Below, one piece after another: positions 7,325-14,071 of a stretch of 28,018 nt of DNA. The notes below the pieces were generated by a model. It did no database searches. It saw only the letters and a list, made by a program, of their open reading frames with translations, and was not told the DNA's origin. A program made the translations under genes and the position numbers. Position 1 is the stretch's first letter; the number at the start of each line of letters is the position of its first letter. This DNA is from Actinomycetota bacterium (GTDB lineage Bacteria > Actinomycetota > Thermoleophilia > Gaiellales > Gaiellaceae), in contig VAXK01000217.1 of assembly GCA_005885565.1 (NCBI GenBank), positions 1 to 28,018 on the forward strand. The letters run 5' to 3'.

Positions 7325-8569
7325 CTATCCAACCACGCCGTCTTCGACCCGGCCGAAGAGGACGCAGCCGTTGTGGCCGCCGAGGCCCATCGCGTTCGAG
7401 AGCGCGACCTCGACCTGTGTCTCACGCGCCTCGTTCGGCACGTAGTCCAGGTCGCACGCCGGATCGGGGTGCTCGTAGTTCATCGTCGGCGGGAGCTTTC
7501 CGTCGCGGAGGGCGAGGACGCACATCATCCCCTCGATCGCGCCGGCCGCGCCGAAGCAGTGGCCCATGACGGACTTCGTCGAGGACACGGCCATTCGGTA
7601 CGCGTGCTCGCCGAACACGTCCTTGATCGCCTTCGTCTCGGCGGCGTCGCCGAGCGGCGTCGACGTGCCGTGCGCGTTGACGTAGCCGACCCGCTCCGGC
7701 TCGACGCCCGAGCGCCGAAGCGCCGCACGCATCATCTCCGCGACGCCGATCGACTCCGGATCCGGCTGCGCCATGTGGTGCGCGTCGTTCGAAGCGCCGT
7801 AGCCGAGCACCTCGGCGTAGACCGGCGCGCCGCGCGCCCTCGCCGCCTCGAGCTCCTCGACGACGAGCACGCACGCGCCCTCGCCCATGACGAAGCCCGC
7901 GCGCGTCGCATCGAAGGGTCGTGATGCCCGTGGCGGATGCTCGTCCTCGGCGACGAGCCCGCGCATGGCGCAGAACCCGGCCAGGATCAGCGGGTGCATG
8001 CAGGCCTCGGTGCCACCGGCGAGCACGGCATCGGCGTCGCCGCGGCGTACGAGCTCGGCCGCCTCGCCGATCGCGTGGGAGCCGGTCGCGCACGCCGAGA
8101 CGACGGCGTAGTTCGGCCCCCGGATTCCGAGCGAGATCGCAAGCTGGCCGCTCGCCGAGTCGACGAGCACGTTCGGCAGGAAGTTCGGCGACACCCGTTC
8201 CGGCCCGCGCTCTCGCAGCACCTCGCTCTGCTCCATGATCCCGATGAAGCCGCCGATCGCCGAGCCGAAGACGATGCCCACGCGCGCGGGATCGAAGCCG
8301 TTCAGCCCGGCATCGGCGACGGCCTCCTTCGCCGCCGCGAGCGCAAGCAGGACGTTGCGATCGAGCTTGCGCACCTCCTTCGGCGAGGCGACGCCGCTCG
8401 GGTCGAAGTCCTTCACCTCGGCGGCGATCCGCACGGGGAAGCCGCTTGGGTCGAACGAGCGGATGAAGTCGATCCCGCTCTCGCCGGCGAGCGCCGCGCG
8501 CCACGTCGAGCGCGCGTCGTTCCCGATCGGCGTGACGGCGCCGAGGCCCGTGACGACGACGCGTCTCAC
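7325..8569 (-). CDS. fabF: Beta-ketoacyl-ACP synthase II
   Basis: 414 residues, the normal length. Condenses malonyl-ACP with acyl-ACP in fatty acid elongation in the cytosol. The Cys-His-His triad is visible: active-site Cys 160 in SACATGSHAIGEA, His 300 in NAHGTSTPLGD and His 337 in SVMGHCFGAAGAIE. The N-terminus RRVVVTGLGAVTPIG and C-terminal SNAMGLGGHNGC are family hallmarks. The start is GTG at 8569 with no convincing Shine-Dalgarno. No acpP, fabD or fabG lies beside it, so this may be a stand-alone or secondary KAS II. It is followed by an O-methyltransferase in the same operon and diverges from a thioredoxin-fold gene over 98 bases. Confidence 0.95.
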   Translation of the reverse strand: MRRVVVTGLGAVTPIGNDARSTWRAALAGESGIDFIRSFDPSGFPVRIAAEVKDFDPSGVASPKEVRKLDRNVLLALAAAKEAVADAGLNGFDPARVGIVFGSAIGGFIGIMEQSEVLRERGPERVSPNFLPNVLVDSASGQLAISLGIRGPNYAVVSACATGSHAIGEAAELVRRGDADAVLAGGTEACMHPLILAGFCAMRGLVAEDEHPPRASRPFDATRAGFVMGEGACVLVVEELEAARARGAPVYAEVLGYGASNDAHHMAQPDPESIGVAEMMRAALRRSGVEPERVGYVNAHGTSTPLGDAAETKAIKDVFGEHAYRMAVSSTKSVMGHCFGAAGAIEGMMCVLALRDGKLPPTMNYEHPDPACDLDYVPNEARETQVEVALSNAMGLGGHNGCVLFGRVEDGVVG

Positions 8570-8654
8570 GGCGCGGGAGTTAGGAAATGTCGAGCTGCGG
8601 GAACGATGATCGTCGGTTATCGGGGCCTGGTCCTCGCCCCCTTTGGAGCACTCG

Positions 8655-8662
8655 AAGGAGGT
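8655..8662 (+). promoter_or_regulatory. Strong Shine-Dalgarno of the thioredoxin-fold gene
   Basis: AAGGAGGT five bases before the ATG at 8668. It is unusual here, where most genes lack a Shine-Dalgarno, and it decides the start against the longer frame from 8587. Confidence 0.8.
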
Positions 8663-8667
8663 CCATC

Positions 8668-8979
8668 ATGGGCTCGGGCATTGCGGTCCAGACCGAGGCT
8701 ATCGTCAAACCGCGCCTCGTCTTCTTCCACTCGTCCTTCTCGGGCCACTGCCGCCGCGTCGAGGGCTTCTTGGCGCAGGTCCTCCAGCGCCGGCGAAACC
8801 ACGGCACGTTCCAGCTCTACCGCGTGGCGAGCGAGGAACGACCCGACCTCGTGGAGCGGTTCGAGGTCGACGAGATGCCGACGCTCGTCGTCGTCGAGGG
8901 GCGGAAGGTGCAGGCTCGCCTCGCGCGCCCTCGCGGGTGCCGCGACATCGAGGCCTTCCTCGCGCCCTGGCTGAACTGA
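8668..8979 (+). CDS. Thioredoxin-fold protein lacking the CXXC pair
   Basis: 103 residues from an ATG with a strong Shine-Dalgarno, AAGGAGGT at 8655-8662. The frame also extends upstream to 8587, but the ribosome site fixes the start. The fold is recognisable from LVFFHSSFSGHCRR (active-site loop, 17-30), the strand-helix pattern and the cis-Pro loop VDEMPTLVVVEG (67-78). The usual WCGPC is replaced by SGHC: only the second Cys (28) remains, so dithiol reductase activity is unlikely. A monothiol or purely structural/sensing role is possible. The gene stands alone. The palindrome at 8987-9016 follows its stop codon and could end its transcript. Confidence 0.8.
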   Translation: MGSGIAVQTEAIVKPRLVFFHSSFSGHCRRVEGFLAQVLQRRRNHGTFQLYRVASEERPDLVERFEVDEMPTLVVVEGRKVQARLARPRGCRDIEAFLAPWLN

Positions 8980-8986
8980 CGCGAAC

Positions 8987-9016
8987 CCCGGTGCCAGGCA
9001 CGTGCCTGGCACCGGG
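8987..9016. repeat. Perfect 30-bp palindrome (copy 1 of a dispersed family)
   Basis: The 30 bases are a perfect self-complementary palindrome: arms of 15 (CCCGGTGCCAGGCAC and its complement) meeting at 9001/9002. It lies 7 bases after the thioredoxin-fold stop and touches the two-hairpin element that ends the ferritin-like gene. The same core of 26 bases recurs at 18452-18477 inside nagZ. It could fold as a hairpin terminator, but recurrence inside a coding region indicates a mobile palindromic (REP/MITE-like) element. Confidence 0.85.
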
Positions 9017-9054
9017 ACGCATGTCCTGACGACGGCACCGCGAGCGGTGCCTTA
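9017..9054 (-). repeat. Two-hairpin repeat element, copy A (shortened)
   Basis: Read on the minus strand it begins with TAAGGCACCGC, where TAA is the stop codon of the ferritin-like gene. A perfect 8-bp stem, GGCACCGC/GCGGTGCC, with a two-base loop (9034-9051) comes first, then TCAGGAC and GCGTCC. Compared with copies at 12167-12240 and 17960-18031 it lacks the inner hairpin and the 3' tail, and it runs directly into the palindrome at 8987-9016. It probably also works as the terminator of the convergent gene pair. Confidence 0.75.
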
Positions 9055-9822
9055 GACGGAGATGCCCTGCTCCTGGAGCGAGAGCTCTGCGAAGCGGTCC
9101 CAGTTCCGCTCGAAGGTCAAGGCCATCTTCTGCTCGTCCTCGAGAATGTCGCGCGCGGCCGCCGCGGTCTCCTCGTCGCCGGCGCGGTCGGCGATCCGGG
9201 CGAGGAGCTCGTAGCTCGCGATCTCCAGATGCTCGGTCGCGTAGCCGTCGCGCGCGTTGCGGCCCGCCTTCTCCGGCCGCGCCATGTCGAGCACGCTCTT
9301 CATCAGCGCGCCGACGACGCCGCCCGCCTCCTTCACCATCGACGGTGAAGCGTCGTGCGCCCGCAGGCGCTTCTCCATCCTGTCGGCGTGCTGCTGCGTC
9401 TCCAGCTTGTGCTGCTGGAGCTCGCGCTTGATCTCGGGGTCGTCGGTGGTCGAGATCATGCCGTCCAGCATCCGGAGCACGTTCTGCTCCATCGCATAGG
9501 CCTCGTCGATGTGCTTGACGAGCTGGGCCTGAAGGTCGTCTGCCACAGAGATCCTCCTCATCGCGAATTCACCGAAGCTGTAGCCGCGGAAGGTCGCGCG
9601 CCCGCGGTAGCGATCCGGCCCGTCGGGCTCGACGACGTCGACGAAGCCCGCGAACGGCGCGCGGTAGTGGAGCTCGTTCCCGCGCACGTCGAACGGCATC
9701 CCCGGAAGCGCGCCGAAGACCGTCGTCCCGCGGCTCCCGCCGATCCGCTTGCGGCAGCCGACGAGAGGCGGCAGCGCGCCGCCCGTCCGCTCGACCTCCC
9801 AGACCCCGTCCAGACCGGCCAC
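9052..9822 (-). CDS. Lipocalin-like domain fused to DUF892/YciF-type ferritin-like protein
   Basis: 256 residues from a GTG at 9822. Residues 1-90 look like a small beta-barrel domain (GVWEVERTGG, YRAPFAGFVDVVEPDGPD, GRATFRGYSFGEF). Residues 93-256 form a helical ferritin-like domain with LVKHIDEAYAMEQNVLRMLD, ELQQHKLETQQHADRMEKRL and YATEHLEIASYELLARIAD; Glu/His pairs at these positions are the expected di-iron ligands of the YciF/DUF892 family, which is linked to stress. A second start lies inside: GTG at 9546, preceded by GAGGAGGA, would yield the ferritin domain alone (164 residues). It is therefore either a true fusion, or two coupled genes whose stop codon has been lost. The stop is supplied by repeat copy A. 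Divergent from ligC by 20 bases. Confidence 0.75.
   Translation of the reverse strand: MAGLDGVWEVERTGGALPPLVGCRKRIGGSRGTTVFGALPGMPFDVRGNELHYRAPFAGFVDVVEPDGPDRYRGRATFRGYSFGEFAMRRISVADDLQAQLVKHIDEAYAMEQNVLRMLDGMISTTDDPEIKRELQQHKLETQQHADRMEKRLRAHDASPSMVKEAGGVVGALMKSVLDMARPEKAGRNARDGYATEHLEIASYELLARIADRAGDEETAAAARDILEDEQKMALTFERNWDRFAELSLQEQGISV
9552..9559 (-). promoter_or_regulatory. Internal Shine-Dalgarno for a separate ferritin-domain start
   Basis: On the minus strand GAGGAGGA lies about five bases before a GTG at 9546, inside the open frame. In a genome where many starts lack a ribosome site, this strong one suggests the ferritin-like domain is also, or only, translated from 9546. Confidence 0.6.
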
Positions 9823-9842
9823 GACCTTTAGCCTTCCTCGTC

Positions 9843-10868
9843 GTGCCCGGTCGAAACGTCCCCTTCCCGCCGATGGAGGCCGAGCTCGTCAAGGAGCTCC
9901 CGAGCGGCGACGGCTGGCAGTACGAGCCCAAGTGGGACGGCTTCCGCGGTGTGCTCGAGAACGACGGCGGCGACCTTGCGCTCTGGAGCCGGAACGAGCG
10001 GCCGCTGCTCCGCTACTTCCCCGAGCTCAGGCCGCTCGGCGAGCTCCTCCCGCCGCACACCGCCCTCGACGGCGAGATCGTGATCGAGCGCGAGGGGCAC
10101 CTCGACTTCGACGCCATGCAGATGCGCCTGCACCCGGCCGAGAGCCGCGTCCGCAGGCTTTCGGCGGAGATCCCGGCCCAGTACGTCGTCTTCGACCTCC
10201 TGCTCTTGGACGGCGAGAAGGTGTGGCGCCGACCGCTCGAGGAGCGCCGCGCCGAGCTCGCGGAGCGCGCGCCCGAGGGCTTCCGCCTCTCGCCGTTCAC
10301 GCGCGACCTCTCGGCCGCGGCGGACTGGCTCGAGCGAATCGAGACGGCGGGGCTCGACGGCGTGGTCGCGAAGCGGCTCGGCCTCCCCTACCTCGCCGGC
10401 TCGCGCGAGGGCGTCGTCAAGGTCAAGCGGCACAAGACCGCCGACTGCGTCGTCGCCGGCGTGCGCTGGAAGGCGAAGCCGACGACGATCGCGACGCTCC
10501 TGCTCGGGCTCTATGCCGACGACGGTCACCTCGACTACGTCGGCTCGGCGGCCGTCGGCGCGCGCCGCCACGCGGAGATCGCGGAGCGAGTCCTCCCGCT
10601 CGTCGACGAGGCGGAGGAGCGCCGCTTCTCGGAGCCGAACCGCTGGGGGACCGGCGAGCTCGAGGAGTCGGCGGTGCGGCCGGAGCTCGTCTGCGAGGTG
10701 CGCTACGACAAGCTCGAGGCGCACCGCTTCCGCCACGGCACGCGCCTCCTGCGCTTCAGGCCCGACAAGGATCCGAAGCAGTGCACGTGGCGCGAGGTGC
10801 GCCCGCCGCTCCGGCCCGACGACCTCACGGTTCCGCAGCTCCTCAGCGCAGGTCGAGCGGCGGGCTGA
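9843..10868 (+). CDS. ligC: ATP-dependent DNA ligase, LigC type (NHEJ/repair)
   Basis: 341 residues, matching stand-alone actinobacterial LigC (adenylation plus OB domains, no extra modules). The adenylated Lys is Lys 30 in YEPKWDGFRG (motif I). Motif III DGEIVIE (76-82), IIIa YVVFDLLLLDG (114-124), IV DGVVAKR (172-178) and V VVKVKR (191-196) are all intact. The OB-fold region includes CEVRYDKLEAHRFRH, and the tail DPKQCTWREV is typical. It seals nicks or end-joined breaks using ATP. A LigD-type polymerase lies 1.4 kb away on the opposite strand; no ku gene is in the window. The GTG start follows TAGCCT (9829-9834) by eight bases. The 3' end overlaps the convergent glycoside hydrolase gene by 26 bases. 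Confidence 0.93.
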   Translation: MPGRNVPFPPMEAELVKELPSGDGWQYEPKWDGFRGVLENDGGDLALWSRNERPLLRYFPELRPLGELLPPHTALDGEIVIEREGHLDFDAMQMRLHPAESRVRRLSAEIPAQYVVFDLLLLDGEKVWRRPLEERRAELAERAPEGFRLSPFTRDLSAAADWLERIETAGLDGVVAKRLGLPYLAGSREGVVKVKRHKTADCVVAGVRWKAKPTTIATLLLGLYADDGHLDYVGSAAVGARRHAEIAERVLPLVDEAEERRFSEPNRWGTGELEESAVRPELVCEVRYDKLEAHRFRHGTRLLRFRPDKDPKQCTWREVRPPLRPDDLTVPQLLSAGRAAG

Positions 10869-12094
10869 ACGCCTGCACCGACGGCGCCCAGAGGCGGAAG
10901 CGGTCGCGCGCGCGCCCGAGCACGGTCCGCCGGAAGAACCCGGCCGAGGACGTGCTTGCCGTCCCGCCGTACCAGGTCCAGCGCCCGTTCACCAGCTTCT
11001 GGAGGCGATATGCGCGTGACCCATGGCCGGGCCGGACCTGGCCCCAGAGGAGGGTCTGCGACCCGTGCCGCGCCTCCTGCGCGAGCGGGAGCGAGAACGC
11101 GCGGTAGGCCGGCTTGGCGACCCCCGAGACGCTGAGCAAGCCGCTCTGCCAGCCGGCGAGCGACGGCTCGTCGCGGACGAGGAAGTGAATCAGGACGTCG
11201 ACCCGAGGCGCGAGGTAGGCGCGCAGCGCGGCGCCGCCAATGTACTCGGCCTGAGTCGGGCGGGTTCGTCTGGTAGCCGTACTCGGTGAGCCAGATCCGC
11301 TTCGGGCCGAAGGCCTTGGCCACGTCGTCCAGGAGCTTCGGCAGCGTGGCCATCGTGATCGTGCGGCAGCCGACGCAGCCGCCGCTCCAGGGTGTCTCGG
11401 TGTGCGGGCTCAGCGGATAGGGGTTGTGCGCGTAGGCGTCGAGGTGAGCGCCGGCGCGGGCCATGCCGTGGATCCAGTCGACCGGCGAGACGCCGCCCGC
11501 GTTACCCCGTGGGGCGGTCACTCCGCCCGCGACCTGAGCATTCCGGTGCACGGCGTGAATCGCCGCGTAGGCCGGATTGAGCAGGCGCACCGTGTAGACC
11601 GCGGGCGAAGACGGCCGGAGCCAGCGCCGTTGGTTCGGCTCGTTCCAGATCGCCCAGCGGTTCACCCACGGGTAGCGCTTCGCCGCCGCGTGCGCGAAGG
11701 CGGCGATCGCGCTCGAGGACTTCGGCGCCCAGCTCGGCGCGTGACCGCCGTTCGCCCAGCCCGGCGTGCCGTAGATGGTCACGAGCGCCGCGATCCCGTG
11801 GGCCTTGAGCCCCTTGAGGAAGATGTCGCTCGGCCCCCAGTCGTAGGCGGGATCCGTCGTCGACGTCGGGCTCTTCGGCTTCTTCGCCGCGACCTGGTCC
11901 CAGCGCAGGTTGTAGCGGACGATCTGCACGCCGAGCGACTGGAGCCGGTCGAGCCGCTGCGCGAGCGTCCCCGTTCCGTCGGCGATCCACGCGTCGTCCT
12001 GGATGCCGTAGCGAATCGACGGCGAGGCGGTCGCGACCCCCGGCAAGGTGAGCGCGGCGACGAGGCCGCAGAGAAGCGCTAGCCGCATTCGCAC
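10843..12094 (-). pseudogene. Secreted clan-A glycoside hydrolase-like protein, frameshifted
   Basis: A signal peptide (RLALLCGLVAALTLPGVATA) precedes a TIM-barrel glycosidase. The N-terminal part is YGIQDDAW...GVQIVRYNLRWDQ, the general acid/base Glu is in WAIWNEPNQ and the putative nucleophile Glu in IWLTEYGYQTNPPD. After NPPD the frame becomes Arg/Pro noise, but the frame one base away continues as QAEYIGGAALRAYLAPRV, VLIHFLVRDEPSLAGWQSGL and a C-terminal beta-rich domain ending FSPPLDLR-stop at 10843. The break lies at about 11250-11258 (CCCGACTCAGGCC on the minus strand). Either one base is extra/missing in the assembly or the gene is inactivated; both catalytic Glu residues precede the break. 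Starts GTG 12094 or ATG 12088 are equally good. Overlaps ligC by 26 bases. Confidence 0.75.
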
Positions 12095-12118
12095 AGCGGC
12101 CGAGCGTACCGGTCGCAC

Positions 12119-12134
12119 TTTACGACGGTGTAAA
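12119..12134. promoter_or_regulatory. Short inverted repeat upstream of the glycoside hydrolase gene
   Basis: TTTAC-N6-GTAAA lies 25 bases upstream of the hydrolase start in an otherwise G+C-rich leader. The symmetry and position suit a repressor operator or part of a promoter, but I cannot link it to a regulator. Confidence 0.25.
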
Positions 12135-12166
12135 AGACGCGTTGCGCTTCACGAACGCCGGGCGCC

Positions 12167-12240
12167 TGAGGCACCGCTTGCGGTGCCGACATCAGGACGT
12201 GCAGGCTCCGCCTGCGCGTCCGTCTGAAACGACCGGTCGA
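12167..12240 (+). repeat. Two-hairpin repeat element, copy B (most complete)
   Basis: Hairpin 1 is a perfect 8-bp stem, GGCACCGC-TT-GCGGTGCC (12170-12187). Hairpin 2 has an outer stem GGACG/CGTCC (12195-12199 with 12217-12221) and an inner stem GCAGGC-TCC-GCCTGC (12201-12215). The element ends GTCTGAAACGACCGGTCGA, with the 8-bp palindrome GACCGGTC. It fills the gap between the start of the glycoside hydrolase gene and the 3' end of the LigD-type polymerase, whose stop is 8 bases further on. Copies: 9017-9054 and 17960-18031. Confidence 0.85.
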
Positions 12241-12248
12241 GCCGCTGA

Positions 12249-13256
12249 CTACGCGGGGCGTGCGCGTGAGGGTTGAACGCGCCGCGGCTCGCCCGGCATC
12301 TTCGGGAAGTTCGGCGGATACGGCGCCTCGCCGACGCCCTCCGTCTCCTCGCGCTCGACCCACTCGTGGAGGACGCGCAGGTCGCAGACGGCATCGTCGA
12401 TCCCGGCCTGGACGTCGCCGAGCTCCCCGTAGCGCGCCGGCATCGTCGCCATCGTGAAGTCCTCGGTCTCGACGTCCGGCAGCTCGTCCCAGCCGACGGG
12501 CGCCGAGACCGTCGCGTCCGGCCGCGCCCGCACGGAGTAGGCCGACGCGATCGTTCGGTCGCGGGCGTTCTGGTTGTAGTCGATGAAGACGCGCTTGCCA
12601 CGCTCCTCCTTCCACCACGCCGTCGTGACGAGCTTTGGCGCGCGCCGCTCGACCTCGCGCGCGAAGGCGAGCGCGCAGCGGCGCACCTCGGGGAACGTCC
12701 TCAGCGGCTCGATCCGGCAGGCAATGTGGATGCCGCGGTTCCCGGAGGTCTTCGGCCAGCCGACGTAGCCGATCTCCTCCAGCACCTCGTGGACGAGGGC
12801 CGCGACCTTCTTGGCATGCGTGAAGGTCGTGCCCGGCTGGGGATCGACGTCGATGCGAAGCTCGTCGGGGTGTTCGACGTCACGCCGCCGCGACGGCCAG
12901 GGGTGGAAGTCGAGCGTCGCGAGGTTCGCCGCCCAGGCGACCTGCGCGAGCTCGGTGACGCAGAGCTCGTCGGCGTGGCGGCCCGACGGGAAGCGAACCC
13001 GCGCGGTCTCGATCCACTCGGGCCGCTTCTCCGGGACGCGCTTCTGGTAGATCGCCTCGCCCTCGGCGCCGTCCGGGTGCCGCTTGAGCTGGGTCGGCCG
13101 CTCGTAGAGCGCACGCACGATGCCCTCGCCGACGGTCAGGTAGTGGCGGACGAGGTCAAGCTTCGTCTCGCCCCGCGTTCGGAAGAAGACCTTGTCCGGG
13201 TTCGTGACCTTGACGGTCCGGCCGCCCACCTCGAGCTCGACGAAGGGCGCGGCCAC
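12249..13256 (-). CDS. LigD-type DNA polymerase/primase domain protein (NHEJ)
   Basis: 335 residues, a stand-alone AEP-family polymerase like the PolDom of LigD, which fills gaps and adds ribonucleotides at broken ends before ligation. The metal-binding Asp pair is in ELRIDVDPQPG (Asp 136 and 138) and the third Asp in VFIDYNQNARDRT (Asp 226). SGNRGIHIAC (171-180) is the nucleotide/phosphate-binding motif, and ASAYSVRARPDATVSAPVGW matches the family C-terminal core. No ligase or 3'-phosphoesterase domain is attached; the ligase is encoded separately at 9843-10868. The GTG start at 13256 lies six bases after CATACT on the minus strand, again suggesting a leaderless transcript. Ku is not in the window. 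Confidence 0.93.
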   Translation of the reverse strand: MAAPFVELEVGGRTVKVTNPDKVFFRTRGETKLDLVRHYLTVGEGIVRALYERPTQLKRHPDGAEGEAIYQKRVPEKRPEWIETARVRFPSGRHADELCVTELAQVAWAANLATLDFHPWPSRRRDVEHPDELRIDVDPQPGTTFTHAKKVAALVHEVLEEIGYVGWPKTSGNRGIHIACRIEPLRTFPEVRRCALAFAREVERRAPKLVTTAWWKEERGKRVFIDYNQNARDRTIASAYSVRARPDATVSAPVGWDELPDVETEDFTMATMPARYGELGDVQAGIDDAVCDLRVLHEWVEREETEGVGEAPYPPNFPKMPGEPRRVQPSRARPA

Positions 13257-13366
13257 GGCCCCAGTATGGTGGACATGGCGCGCAAGATGAGCCGCAGCGG
13301 ATCCATCCGCCGCCGCGGACCGACATGGCGGGCGCGGCTCACCAACGGCGGGCCGGTAGAAGAGAG

Positions 13367-13411
13367 CGCCGGAAAGTCGTCATGACGCCGAAGGCGCCGG
13401 ACTTTCCGGCG
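13367..13411 (-). terminator. Hairpin terminator of tRNA-Ser(GCU)
   Basis: A perfect 12-bp inverted repeat, CGCCGGAAAGTC (13367-13378) and its complement (13400-13411), encloses 21 bases that contain a smaller stem. It lies five bases beyond the 3' end of the minus-strand tRNA. The minus strand after it reads CTCTCTTCTACC, a weak pyrimidine tract. Confidence 0.7.
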
Positions 13412-13416
13412 AAGAG

Positions 13417-13507
13417 CGGAGAAGGAGGGATTCGAACCCTCGAGAGAGGCTTGTGCCCCTCTAACGCCTTAGCAGGGCGCCGCCTTCAGCCACTCGGCCA
13501 CTTCTCC
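13417..13507 (-). tRNA. tRNA-Ser (anticodon GCU)
   Basis: On the minus strand the gene begins GGAGAAG and ends CTTCTCC plus discriminator G; the acceptor arms pair fully. D-arm TGGCCGAGTGGCTGAAGGC is typical of Ser tRNAs. The anticodon loop CTGCTAA gives GCU (reads AGC/AGU). The long variable arm (about 17 bases between the anticodon stem and GAGGGTTCGAATCCCTC) is the class II hallmark. T-arm GGTTCGAATCC is canonical. CCA is not encoded. Length about 91 bases. Confidence 0.97.
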
Positions 13508-13562
13508 GTGTCGGCACAGAGTACCGGAGCCGCCGGGGCCCTCCGCTACCCTGTCCCGGCTC

Positions 13563-13651
13563 GGAGGGGTGGCAGAGCGGTCGAATGCGGCGGTCTCGAA
13601 AACCGTTACGGGCCTCTGGGTCCGTCGAGGGTTCAAATCCCTCCCCCTCCG
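13563..13651 (+). tRNA. tRNA-Ser (anticodon CGA)
   Basis: Plus-strand class II tRNA of about 89 bases: acceptor GGAGGGG pairs with CCCCTCC, with discriminator G. The D-arm reads GTGGCAGAGCGGTCGAATGC. The anticodon loop CTCGAAA gives CGA (reads UCG). A long variable arm precedes GGGTTCAAATCCC. CCA is not encoded. It is divergent from tRNA-Ser(GCU), with 55 bases between them that must hold both promoters. Confidence 0.97.
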
Positions 13652-13659
13652 CTCCTCCC

Positions 13660-13956
13660 GTGGACCTTCCACACGATCTCGGGCTCTACTTCGAATTTCC
13701 GCCGGGGACGAGAATCGTTCCTGTTCGAGACCTGTACCCGATGAAGCCACCCGATTCGCAGCCCGCTTCCGTCGCCGTCGCGCTGGCACGAATGGCCGAC
13801 GCAGCTGCGGGCCGGATCAGCCGACGCGCGCCGCTTCGCGTCCGCCTCAGGAGCGACGGCTGCTTCGACGTGGTCGACGGCAACGCGACGTACGCCGCCG
13901 CCCGTGAGCTCGGCTGGCCGGAGCTCCCGGTCCTCGTCGAGCCTGCGTCCGAGTGA
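13660..13956 (+). CDS. Small ParB/sulfiredoxin-like domain protein
   Basis: About 98 residues. The sequence RIVPVRDLYPMKPPDSQP followed by RRAPLRVRLRSDGCFDVVDG and NATYAAARELGWPELPVLVE looks like the N-terminal ParB (Srx-fold) domain: a conserved DGNxTYAAAR helix after the VVDG turn is the equivalent of the GERRxxA motif of ParB. No HTH follows, so it is a free-standing domain with unknown partner or nucleotide. The GTG at 13660 lies only 9 bases after tRNA-Ser(CGA); ATG at 13741 is a possible later start, but it would remove the first strand. It may be co-transcribed with the tRNA. Confidence 0.65.
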   Translation: MDLPHDLGLYFEFPPGTRIVPVRDLYPMKPPDSQPASVAVALARMADAAAGRISRRAPLRVRLRSDGCFDVVDGNATYAAARELGWPELPVLVEPASE

Positions 13957-13969
13957 CCCGTCCGGCGTG

Positions 13970-13998
13970 TTCTCAATGGCCGGCGCTTCCGCTACGAT
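13970..13998 (+). promoter_or_regulatory. Candidate promoter of the 17-codon micro-ORF
   Basis: TTCTCA (13970-13975), 17 bases, then TACGAT (13993-13998). Transcription starting about seven bases later would begin at or next to the ATG at 14006, giving a leaderless message. The -35 matches TTGACA at four of six positions. Confidence 0.4.
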
Positions 13999-14005
13999 GA
14001 GCCCG

Positions 14006-14059
14006 ATGAGGGACTTCACGAAGCCGAACCCGCTCAAGAAGCCCATCAAGTTCGACTGA
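14006..14059 (+). CDS. Possible 17-residue leaderless micro-protein
   Basis: ATG to TGA encodes MRDFTKPNPLKKPIKFD, a Lys/Pro/Phe peptide quite unlike the Arg/Ala-rich shadow peptides elsewhere in this G+C-rich window. A promoter-like TTCTCA-N17-TACGAT ends seven bases before the ATG. An in-frame ATG at 13997 overlaps the -10 and is less likely. It sits between the ParB-like gene and the convergent RelA/SpoT-like gene, 12 bases from the latter's stop codon. The function is unknown and I do not recognise it; chance cannot be excluded at this length. Confidence 0.4.
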   Translation: MRDFTKPNPLKKPIKFD

Positions 14060-14071
14060 CGCGAGACGAAG

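Noticed and set aside
8987..9016. Interpretation as a simple intrinsic terminator
   Set aside because: There is no T tract, and an identical core occurs inside nagZ; better described as a dispersed palindrome, though it may also terminate.
13266..13385. 39-codon basic plus-strand ORF between the polymerase gene and tRNA-Ser
   Set aside because: Part of a longer shadow frame, no ribosome site, and it runs into the tRNA terminator hairpin; not enough support.
13385..13660. Phage or plasmid attachment site at the tRNA genes
   Set aside because: No second copy of the tRNA 3' ends and no integrase gene in the window.
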